Shown in pieces: positions 6,290 to 13,237 of a DNA stretch of 23,126 nt (its first letter is position 1; the number at the start of each line of letters is the position of its first letter). The translations under genes were made by a program, and so were the position numbers. Origin of the DNA: a virus. The notes under the pieces are model-generated. The model saw nothing but the letters and a program-made list of their open reading frames with translations, did not search any database and was not told the DNA's origin. The DNA lies in IMG/VR virus record IMGVR_UViG_3300008050_000335, positions 1 through 23,126 of that record; one strand, 5' to 3'.

Positions 6290-8206
6290 ATGGCTCTTAC
6301 GGACACCCAGATCAACGAATTGATTCACGCACACCGCAAACGGGCGGAATCAGAGAACACTACTTTTGATAAGTATCGGGCGTTCTACCGCTCAGAGTAC
6401 TGGTCCTCTCAGGGGGTAGAAGCTCAAAATGTTTTAGGCGGAGTAAATGAGCGGGAGGGTACTCCTGTCACTGAGGTGAACTATGCCTATGCCTACGTCG
6501 ATACAATGGTTGCTTCCGTCGTCCCTCCCAACCCCGCAGTTACAATTCTACCAAAGAAAGAGGCACTGCGCAATCAGGCAAAGCGAAGAGAGATGCTTGT
6601 CAATGACCTATTTGACAGAACTGAGATCGTTGAACAACTCTGGGAAGCAGCAACTCTCGCAGGTGTCTGTGGTCGTTCCTTCTTCAAAGCCTTCTGGTCA
6701 GAGCGTCACAACCGTCCAGAATTTTCAGTCGTAGACCCTAAGTTTGTTTGGTTCGACCGCGAGGCTAAGAAGTGGGATGATGTTCGTTATGTCGCTCAAG
6801 TTACGGTTAAGACTAAGGAAGAGTTCGAGTCTATCGTAAAGGAGCAACTAGAGGCGTGCGCTGGAAAACTTCAAGACCTTCAAATGAAAGAGGGAGAGAT
6901 TGAAAAAGACATGGCAGAAGACCTGATGGAAGAGATGCCACAGGTTGATGCTGTCTCTGTAGATATTCAGACCAGCGAAGAGGGCAAGATTCTGGATAAG
7001 ATTCGGAAGCTAGAAGATATCCTAGAGCGCACGGATTACAACGCTTACCCTAAGTGGCTATCGGATAAGGCTCAGACTGGAAACTATATGTCTGACACAG
7101 CACGGGAAGTATTTAAGTGGGTAGTTGTATATGAGTTCTACGACTTCGTAGGGGACGGAAGGTTCCACATGATTGTAGACGGGCAGTCTACTCCTTTCTA
7201 CTCAGAAGAACTCCCTTACCGGCACCTTAAGAATCCTTTCCGCTTGCTCACCTTCAACTCAAACTTAGAAGATGTTGCGGGACTGAGCGATGTTAAACTC
7301 ATCGCCCCCATGCTAGAAGAATTGAACGAGGTTGAAAGCCTGCGCCTTTGGTTCATGAAATCTTCTATCCCTGTCATGACTCTGAACAAAGGACTCTGTG
7401 ATAACTCCGCTGATGTCAAGTCTGCTTTCGAGACTTTGAATGTTGGTGACCTACTTGAAGTCGAGGGCCGACAGAGTGCGCCTATTGAGCACATCATCGG
7501 CATGATGCAGACCCCTTCCCTATCCCCTGACTTTGCAAACGTAACTAACAGATTGGAGGCTTCTATTGAGCAGACTCTTGGTTTATCTAAGTATTCTCGT
7601 GGTGGTGTTGGTAATACGGATGTTGCAACGGAAGTAGCGTTAGCAGACGCTGCGAACCGTACTCGTAATGGCCGCCGCCAAAAGAAAATCTACTCGGCAT
7701 TAAGCTGGATGACCACTAGCGCAATGAGACTGTGGGAAGAGAACCTAAGCGATGATGATCTTCTCATGGTTAGAGTTGACGAGTTGGCCCCGTATGAGGA
7801 GATTAACAGGGATGGGATGGGCATGGTAGGCGTGGAGGAAGTAGACCACACTGAGTCTGTTGAAATGTACGCATACGAGGCTGTCCCCTACTCCGCTGCG
7901 GACAACAACCGAGTTGTGCAACTCCAGCAGATGCAGCAGTGGATGGCTCCGCTAACAGGCAACCCTGCTATTGCGCCGTTCGTTGACGGGGCAAAGTTGG
8001 CGCGTAGGATGCTAGAACTCTTAGAAGTTCCCGAAGTGTTTGCAACTCCACAGCCACAGGCGCAGCAACCGATGGGGCAGGGCTTAGGCACGCCACCGGG
8101 TGTCGAAGAAGGAGCACCTCCAGGAGGGCTCGCTGGCGCAGAGGCTCCGCTACAAGAGGCCCCAGAAGGGCTACCTATTTTAGACGGGTCATCACCAGCA
8201 ATTTAG
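6290..8206 (+). CDS. Portal protein
   Basis: A 638-residue protein three bases after TerL, the usual place for a portal. Its twelve-fold ring would form the DNA entry and exit channel at one capsid vertex and dock the terminase. The N-terminal helices (RKRAESENTTFDKYRAFY), the following YAYVDTMVASVVPPNP segment, the long acidic helical insert (about 180-245) and the later GLSKYSRGGVGNTDVATE region followed by long helices suit podovirus-type portals. The last 40 residues are rich in Pro, Gly and Gln. No single catalytic motif exists for portals, so the call rests on length, position and overall pattern. AAGGAG precedes the ATG. The amber stop is nested in the next gene's SD. Confidence 0.87.
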   Translation: MALTDTQINELIHAHRKRAESENTTFDKYRAFYRSEYWSSQGVEAQNVLGGVNEREGTPVTEVNYAYAYVDTMVASVVPPNPAVTILPKKEALRNQAKRREMLVNDLFDRTEIVEQLWEAATLAGVCGRSFFKAFWSERHNRPEFSVVDPKFVWFDREAKKWDDVRYVAQVTVKTKEEFESIVKEQLEACAGKLQDLQMKEGEIEKDMAEDLMEEMPQVDAVSVDIQTSEEGKILDKIRKLEDILERTDYNAYPKWLSDKAQTGNYMSDTAREVFKWVVVYEFYDFVGDGRFHMIVDGQSTPFYSEELPYRHLKNPFRLLTFNSNLEDVAGLSDVKLIAPMLEELNEVESLRLWFMKSSIPVMTLNKGLCDNSADVKSAFETLNVGDLLEVEGRQSAPIEHIIGMMQTPSLSPDFANVTNRLEASIEQTLGLSKYSRGGVGNTDVATEVALADAANRTRNGRRQKKIYSALSWMTTSAMRLWEENLSDDDLLMVRVDELAPYEEINRDGMGMVGVEEVDHTESVEMYAYEAVPYSAADNNRVVQLQQMQQWMAPLTGNPAIAPFVDGAKLARRMLELLEVPEVFATPQPQAQQPMGQGLGTPPGVEEGAPPGGLAGAEAPLQEAPEGLPILDGSSPAI

Positions 8207-8214
8207 GAGGGAAA

Positions 8215-8445
8215 ATGGGTGTAAAAGAGTTTGAGATAGAAGAGACAGACATTCCGGTAATCTACTTAGTAAGCATTCCGGGAGCGATTCTGTACAGGCA
8301 CTCTCAGAAAGATAAGTTGATTATCGAAGTGAAGGGTCATGTGGTAGGCGAAGTATCCCGACTGGCTGTAGCCTCTGGGCTCGTTGACCTCGATGAGATG
8401 GGGCACTATATTGAATCACCCTCTAATGTCATCCCGGAGGTCTAG
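8215..8445 (+). CDS. Small hypothetical protein in the head module
   Basis: A 76-residue protein that I do not recognise. It appears to be mostly beta strand (IPVIYLVSIPGAILYRH, KLIIEVKGHVVGEVSRLAV), with an acidic start and no cysteines. Its ATG follows AGGAGG (8205-8210), which shares bases with the portal's TAG stop. The next gene begins immediately after its own stop. Its place between portal and scaffold suggests a minor head or assembly role, which is inferred only from context. Confidence 0.8.
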   Translation: MGVKEFEIEETDIPVIYLVSIPGAILYRHSQKDKLIIEVKGHVVGEVSRLAVASGLVDLDEMGHYIESPSNVIPEV

Positions 8446-8880
8446 ATGCCCCTCTATGACACGGAGTGTTCAGGCTGCGGCTTGGTGGATGAATACTTCT
8501 GCTCTCTTGAAGGGTACAAAGAGCTCCAAGCAGGAAAAGTCGGATGCGACTGTGGAGGTTACCTTAGTATTTTGATACGTCCCGTAATGTTCGTGGGCCC
8601 AAGGTGTGACCGTCCCCTAAACATCCCCAATGCAGGCAAGGCCTTCACGGACCCTGGCCAACTACGGGAATGGAAAAAGGCTAATCCAGACCAGCAAATC
8701 TATGGCCCCAACGATAAAGTTTGGCAGCATCAGAAAGAAAAACTGGAAGAGAAAGTAACAAAAAAACTGCAAAAGCGGGGTTACCGAGATAGGCACCATT
8801 ACAGTGAGACAAGAAAGGCCGAGAAGGCTCGAGAGGCTCTAGTTAACTCCGGTGAGGCCGGGGTCAAGAAGTTCTTTTAG
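8446..8880 (+). CDS. FmdB-like zinc-ribbon protein
   Basis: A 144-residue protein. Its start, MPLYDTECSGCG, matches the N-terminus typical of the FmdB zinc-ribbon family, with C8 and C11 as the first knuckle and CDCGG (C34, C36) as the second. The second pair is CxC, whereas the family usually has CxxC, so metal binding is likely but not certain. The remainder (about 60-144) is a basic, helical, lysine-rich region (KEKLEEKVTKKLQKRG). FmdB-like ribbons occur in many phage genomes near head genes with no settled function; nucleic-acid or protein binding is plausible. The ATG abuts the previous gene's TAG, with GGAGG 10-14 bases upstream. Confidence 0.7.
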   Translation: MPLYDTECSGCGLVDEYFCSLEGYKELQAGKVGCDCGGYLSILIRPVMFVGPRCDRPLNIPNAGKAFTDPGQLREWKKANPDQQIYGPNDKVWQHQKEKLEEKVTKKLQKRGYRDRHHYSETRKAEKAREALVNSGEAGVKKFF

Positions 8881-8927
8881 TTTGACAACAACAACCCGCC
8901 ACATTAGGCACAAAGCAGGAGTACGTA

Positions 8928-9779
8928 ATGGGTGATACCATTGAGGCTAACATAGAGAGCGCACCAAGCGAGTCGGCACCCGTCGAGGCAGCAGTTGAAA
9001 CTGCGCCAGAGTCGGAAGCATCGACCCCTGCAGAGGTTGCTCCCCAAGTAGAGGCCGCACCGGCAACCCCAGAACCCTCCTTTTCTTACCCCAGTACTAA
9101 GGACTTTAAGTTCAAGGACTGGAACGGCAAGGTTGAGGAGTTCCCCGAAGATTCGCGAGAGTTTATCTCGGCACTATGGGGACACCACAACCAGTCGAAG
9201 CAGGCCCACCTCACGGAACTTTCTGATCTTCGTCAGTTGTGGGAGTCTAAGGCAGAAGACCCTAGAGTTGCAGAACTAACCAACTCAGCAAGTGAGTGGG
9301 AGACTAAGTATAACGAACTTAATACTAAGTCTCAGCAACGGGAAGAAGCAATAGAAGCAGCAATTAAGGCTGACGTGGACCGCTACGAAGAGCGTTTCCG
9401 CCGTCGCCATCCAGATTTATTCACTAATGAGAAGTTGGGCAAGACTATGTCTGCGCTTCTCACAGAGGGTTGGGAGCCCGAGGCCGCTGCAGAGTTGGCC
9501 AAAAACCCCGCGCTTAAAGCCGCAGCAGTGAACTTTAAGTTACGCGGAACTCCCGATGAATTGGCAGTGGACCTCGCACGAGGTCAAGTAGAAGGTGGCA
9601 AATCTTCAATAGGTGTTGGCTCGAAGCCTACCCCGCGTCCCGCAGCCGCTAAGGTTGCTGGGGTGCAGGGTGCGCGAAGTGCTAGCTCTGTTGAGGGACT
9701 TGGGAAACAACGCAGTTGGGAGACTATGCGCGATGTTGCGCTTAATCGTGCCCAGAAGCGGTTCAACCTTCCAGACTAG
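8928..9779 (+). CDS. Capsid scaffold / assembly protein
   Basis: A 283-residue protein directly before the capsid gene. The first 60 or so residues are a low-complexity Ala/Glu/Pro/Ser stretch. A highly charged, coiled-coil-like helical region follows (about 95-165, with KADVDRYEERFRRRHPDLF). The C-terminus is a basic helix ending ALNRAQKRFNLPD. Acidic, helical proteins with a basic C-terminal helix that grips coat protein are typical of podovirus scaffolds, which guide procapsid assembly and then leave. No protease motif is visible. The call rests on composition and position. SD AGGAG lies at 8917-8921. The 47-base gap before the gene is the largest in the head cluster. The TAG stop is nested in the SD of the next gene. 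Confidence 0.75.
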   Translation: MGDTIEANIESAPSESAPVEAAVETAPESEASTPAEVAPQVEAAPATPEPSFSYPSTKDFKFKDWNGKVEEFPEDSREFISALWGHHNQSKQAHLTELSDLRQLWESKAEDPRVAELTNSASEWETKYNELNTKSQQREEAIEAAIKADVDRYEERFRRRHPDLFTNEKLGKTMSALLTEGWEPEAAAELAKNPALKAAAVNFKLRGTPDELAVDLARGQVEGGKSSIGVGSKPTPRPAAAKVAGVQGARSASSVEGLGKQRSWETMRDVALNRAQKRFNLPD

Positions 9780-9788
9780 GAGACAATA

Positions 9789-10856
9789 ATGGCTATTAGC
9801 CCCGACGTTCTTGCTTCTACCCTTACGGACCTGCTTCCGGGGTATAGTGAGACATTTACAAAGTGGCATCCGCTTCTCGACGCAATCGTGACGGGTGGTA
9901 ATCTCAGCAAAAAGAAACTTGAGGGTCCTTCCCGCGAGTTCACCGTCGTAACAGGCGGTCCTGGACAAGTTACTCACATTCAAAGTGGTAACGAGGTCAT
10001 CAACGGTGGTCGTAAGCAGCTTGCTGTTCGCGGTAACGAAGTTGCACCTCGCTTGATCTATGCATTTGACGTGCCCCGTAAGGACATGGCAGAAGCAAAC
10101 GGTAAGCAAGACCTTGCTAAACTCATCAAAACATACCCAGAGCGTGCTCTTCATGACTTCTACGAGATGCTTTCACAGCAACTCGCAATCGGTGATGGTG
10201 CAAACGGCGTTGGCGGTTTCTTCACCCTCAACGGTGATGCTCAGTACTCACCCGACGGCACAGCACGTTGGGGCCTGTTAAACCCCTCTGCTTCAACTGA
10301 CGCTCGCTCAGTCCACGGCTTAAACTCTGCAGGCACTCCAGGCTGGCAAAACCAGTACGCACACACCACTGGCTTCAGTGTTGATGGCGTTCGCAAGATG
10401 CGCGAAGTTTACTTCAAGTGTCAACGTGAAGGTCGTGTTGCTGATGGTACAGTCGATATGATGTTCGGTGATGAGGTTTCTTTCCTCAACTACATGGACA
10501 GCTTGCAAGAGCACGTCCGTACTGGACAAATCGAGTCTACCGATGGTAAGAACTACGGTCGTCAATCTATCAAGTTTGTCGATTCTGACTTCTACCTCGA
10601 GGATTCAATCGACCTCACCCAACTCTCAGCCGGAACTTCAGCGGACGGTTGTATTTACATGCTCAACTCATCTTCCTTTGAAGCGTTTACCCTCGGGCAA
10701 AACGCATCTATGGAAGGAAAGGGCTTCTTCGACCAAGGTGCGCCAATGCGTATTCCTGATCTTGATGCTTACCGCTACGAGCTTATCCTTTATTTCGGTC
10801 TACATACTGTTCAGCGTCGTGCTAACGGTATCGTGACTGGCACAGCGTTGAGCTAG
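9789..10856 (+). CDS. Major capsid protein
   Basis: A 355-residue protein after the scaffold, with the mixed alpha/beta, glycine-rich character of HK97-fold coat proteins: an N-terminal helical stretch (PDVLASTLTDLLPGYSETF), a long central helix region (LIKTYPERALHDFYEMLSQQ), then the GDGANGVGGFF loop and strand-rich C-terminal half. It would build the icosahedral shell. I assign it from order, length and composition, not from a signature motif. Codon use sets it apart: all 18 arginines are CGT or CGC, while neighbouring genes use AGA and AGG freely. This fits the most abundant virion protein. SD AGGAG overlaps the scaffold stop. No slippery sequence for an extended form was seen at the 3' end. 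Confidence 0.85.
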   Translation: MAISPDVLASTLTDLLPGYSETFTKWHPLLDAIVTGGNLSKKKLEGPSREFTVVTGGPGQVTHIQSGNEVINGGRKQLAVRGNEVAPRLIYAFDVPRKDMAEANGKQDLAKLIKTYPERALHDFYEMLSQQLAIGDGANGVGGFFTLNGDAQYSPDGTARWGLLNPSASTDARSVHGLNSAGTPGWQNQYAHTTGFSVDGVRKMREVYFKCQREGRVADGTVDMMFGDEVSFLNYMDSLQEHVRTGQIESTDGKNYGRQSIKFVDSDFYLEDSIDLTQLSAGTSADGCIYMLNSSSFEAFTLGQNASMEGKGFFDQGAPMRIPDLDAYRYELILYFGLHTVQRRANGIVTGTALS

Positions 10857-10865
10857 GAGGTTCAT

Positions 10866-11342
10866 ATGCGCGTAGTTTCTGGTATAGAAGTAACAACAGT
10901 ATCCGCAACGGCACAGTTTCCAGTAGGAGGTAAGTTCTCAGTAGCTAGCCCTGCAGGTAGCACTCAAGCCCAAGAATGGATTTACGTCAAAGCTAGCACG
11001 GGCCTAACTGTAGTGGGAACATTAGTATCCCGCGCAGCAGGCTCAGGCACTTGCGATGCTTGTGTGGCAACTCCAAACAGTGACTCGACCCTTCGAGTTA
11101 TCGGTGTAGTACAACACGCTATTGCAGACGGATCTTTCGGTTTCGTTCAGTGCAAGGGCATTGGTACAGTCCTGATCGAGACAGGCGTTAGTGCTAACGC
11201 AGGCCTCCAAGTCGGTAACACTACAGACGGACGAGCAGACGCTCTGACTGCTGCAATTACAGGCATGGGCATGGGCTTCTCCCTAGCCGTTATCGGCACA
11301 GGCGAGACAGGCCAAGCTTGGATTAACTGCCCCGGTGCTTAA
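10866..11342 (+). CDS. Small beta-rich protein, probable head decoration protein
   Basis: A 158-residue protein rich in Gly, Ala, Thr and Val with few charged residues, consistent with an all-beta fold. It has a CDAC pair (about residues 59-62) and repeated strand-like stretches such as TLRVIGVVQHAI and GTVLIETGV. A protein of this size and composition just after the major capsid gene is commonly a capsid-stabilising decoration protein. That role is inferred, and a head-fibre or minor capsid role is also possible. AGGAGG (10855-10860) shares bases with the capsid gene's amber stop, so the two are probably translated in tandem. A strong terminator follows within 30 bases. Confidence 0.62.
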   Translation: MRVVSGIEVTTVSATAQFPVGGKFSVASPAGSTQAQEWIYVKASTGLTVVGTLVSRAAGSGTCDACVATPNSDSTLRVIGVVQHAIADGSFGFVQCKGIGTVLIETGVSANAGLQVGNTTDGRADALTAAITGMGMGFSLAVIGTGETGQAWINCPGA

Positions 11343-11369
11343 TCACTGAGTCTTGGCGTAACTGCCATC

Positions 11370-11412
11370 GGGGGGTTAGGAGTTTTCTAGCTCCTAGCCC
11401 CCCTTTTCTTTT
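11370..11412 (+). terminator. Strong rho-independent terminator after the head module
   Basis: A 13-bp stem pairs 11370-11382 (GGGGGGTTAGGAG) with 11391-11403 (CTCCTAGCCCCCC), with one G-U pair, an 8-base loop and the tract TTTTCTTTT after it. It lies between the decoration-like gene and the adaptor-like gene. It would end or attenuate the capsid transcript so that head proteins outnumber tail proteins. Confidence 0.93.
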
Positions 11413-11424
11413 ATAGGTGCAAAA

Positions 11425-12957
11425 ATGAATCTGAGTGATATCTACCAAAGAGTCTTCGACTTGGCAGACTGGAACCCCTCTTCCTCTCCCGAGGCTAAGG
11501 CTAGAGTCATACGGTTCATTAATATGTCGTACTTTCAGATGGCATTGGATGCGCCTTACCTATTTTTTGAAGGTATGGTTGACATGGCTACAGAGCCTGA
11601 TGTTGATCAATTTAGTGCACTGGACACGTTATCAGTGTACACAAGCGGTTCAGATGCGGACCCTTGGGTGCTTAAGCGTATTCTCCCGAGTACCCACCCC
11701 TCGGCACGTACAGACTGGAAAGTAGACGGTACATGGAACGGCAGAAAGATTCAAGTTCAGGACAGCGACGGTAATTGGCACATTCACACTATCCGAGATG
11801 TGTGGACAACTGGTGATTACCAGTATGTTTCTTTACTGCGCCCATTCCCAGATACCACTCAGACCGCAATGAAGTATAAGATCTTCACGGACTACTACTA
11901 CCTCCCGCCAGAGGTAATGCGGGTGAATCATGCTCGTACAGTAGACGGGTCTATCCACTCTAACTGGGAGCCTATCTCGCAGTCAGAGGCAGAGGCGTAC
12001 TACCTGCCTACTAACCCTACAGACTCAGCAGTATCTGGTTATCCTACCCAGTACTTCCGCAGGCCGCCTGGAAGTTTACCTGCGCCGAACTGGACACCGG
12101 TTGCGGATGTGTCAGGAGATTCGTGGGTAGGGCCTGAACCTGAAGGTACGTTTGAATACAAGATTACCTATGTCTGGGGCAAGCAAGACGTAGAGTTAGG
12201 CTCCCCTGGCCCCTTGTCTCAGATATCGGGGCTTGCGTCAGGCCCCGGCACAAATAGGCTTAAACCCCGTCTTGAGTCAGCCCCCAGCCCCGTGTCTAAC
12301 CAGAAGGCTGTAGAAGTCTCTACCATAAAAACAGCAATAAGCGTATCTTTACCGGACATAGAGTTCATGCAAGGATTTGGGGAGGGAGAAGCTACTCTAG
12401 CAAGAGGCGGACACTCAGGTTGGACTAAGCGTATTTATCGCCGCCGCCTGACTTCTACAGCAAACCCTACAGCCGCCTCAGCCCCTTCAGACTACACTAA
12501 TATTGAAACTTCGGATACTTTTTACCTACTAACTGAAGTAGCCGGAGCAACTGCTGAATTTGTGGATGATGGGTCACTTACGCCAGACTATCTCTCACCC
12601 TTGAGAGAGAGCAATCTGCACGAAGCAATTCAGATACATCCACGGCCTGATAGCCGGATACGGTTTGAACTTCGCTGTTTGATGCGCCCGACTAAACTCG
12701 TCAGTGACACGGACGCGCCACTGCTAAAAGTAGAAGGCATCCCTGCCCTTATCGAGGCTGTTATCGCTAAGGTACTACGTGCCGAAGGCGACGGGGCAGA
12801 GGCAGCAGTTTGTGAGGGTAGATATGAAGACTGGCTCGCTAGGCTCGCAAAGCGTTATGATAGTTTGCGCCCTGCGAGTAAACCTACCCGAAGACGCGCT
12901 TGCTCCCCAAGGAGGGGACATCGAGCTTATGCTCGTAATTGGAAGAATGATCTATAG
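11425..12957 (+). CDS. Probable head-tail adaptor / neck protein
   Basis: A 510-residue virion protein, first after the terminator. The N-terminal 50 residues (IYQRVFDLADWN, then RVIRFINMSYFQMALDAPYLF) and a helical segment near the C-terminus (about 440-480, IPALIEAVIAKVLRAEG and YEDWLARLAKRYD) bracket a strand-rich middle. That middle contains a segment at about 240-268 (TFEYKITYVWGKQDVELGSPG) resembling an immunoglobulin- or fibronectin-like domain. A helical core split by a large beta insertion is a known layout of podovirus adaptors, but no family could be fixed by eye. The C-terminal 30 residues are arginine-rich (PTRRRACSPRRGHRAYARNW). The SD is weak (AGGTG). Its amber stop is nested in the SD of the next gene. 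Confidence 0.5.
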   Translation: MNLSDIYQRVFDLADWNPSSSPEAKARVIRFINMSYFQMALDAPYLFFEGMVDMATEPDVDQFSALDTLSVYTSGSDADPWVLKRILPSTHPSARTDWKVDGTWNGRKIQVQDSDGNWHIHTIRDVWTTGDYQYVSLLRPFPDTTQTAMKYKIFTDYYYLPPEVMRVNHARTVDGSIHSNWEPISQSEAEAYYLPTNPTDSAVSGYPTQYFRRPPGSLPAPNWTPVADVSGDSWVGPEPEGTFEYKITYVWGKQDVELGSPGPLSQISGLASGPGTNRLKPRLESAPSPVSNQKAVEVSTIKTAISVSLPDIEFMQGFGEGEATLARGGHSGWTKRIYRRRLTSTANPTAASAPSDYTNIETSDTFYLLTEVAGATAEFVDDGSLTPDYLSPLRESNLHEAIQIHPRPDSRIRFELRCLMRPTKLVSDTDAPLLKVEGIPALIEAVIAKVLRAEGDGAEAAVCEGRYEDWLARLAKRYDSLRPASKPTRRRACSPRRGHRAYARNWKNDL

Positions 12958-12965
12958 GAGGCAAT

Positions 12966-13229
12966 ATGCCACGTAAGAAGACAGCAAAGACAGTAGAAAA
13001 AGCAATTAAAGAAGTCGTAGAGGCGGTCGAGGAGGGAGACACCCCTCTTAGGTCGGGCGGAGTCTATCGCAAGATGGCTTCCGGTGGAGCAACCCTAGAG
13101 GCTACTGTTCTTTGCACTAAAGAAAGTTCGAGTGGCGGCAAGGAAGGTATTATCCATATCTTCTGGGAAGCACCTCGCATGATAGTTGAGGGCTCTGACG
13201 AACTCAATCAGTGGAAACTGATTAACTAG
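12966..13229 (+). CDS. Small hypothetical protein in the neck/tail module
   Basis: An 87-residue protein that I do not recognise. It starts with a basic segment (PRKKTAKTVEKAIK), followed by an acidic helix and a strand-rich half (YRKMASGGATLEATVLC, GIIHIFWEAPRMIVEG). AGGAGG at 12956-12961 gives a good start; both its own amber stop and the upstream one are fused to SD sequences. The location between adaptor-like and nozzle-like genes suggests a minor structural or assembly role, inferred from context only. Confidence 0.78.
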   Translation: MPRKKTAKTVEKAIKEVVEAVEEGDTPLRSGGVYRKMASGGATLEATVLCTKESSSGGKEGIIHIFWEAPRMIVEGSDELNQWKLIN

Positions 13230-13237
13230 GAGTAGGC

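Noticed and set aside
8882-8910. Sigma70 promoter before the scaffold gene: TTGACA with a 17-base spacer
   Set aside because: The -10 position reads TAGGCA, too far from TATAAT. The same TTGACAACAA string at 3375 lies inside a gene overlap, so chance is likely. RNA 5' end mapping would decide.
9606-10154. Antisense open frame of 182 codons across scaffold and capsid genes
   Set aside because: It lies opposite two well-supported genes and has no SD or recognisable protein pattern.
12591-12608. 7-bp-arm hairpin TCTCTCA-4-TGAGAGA
   Set aside because: Short, within coding sequence, no T-tract; expected by chance in a region of this size.
12779-12976. Frameshifted C-terminus for the adaptor-like protein (alternative frame ending at 12976)
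   Set aside because: The normal frame ends in TAGGAGG, matching the stop-SD pattern at other junctions, and no slippery sequence was seen.
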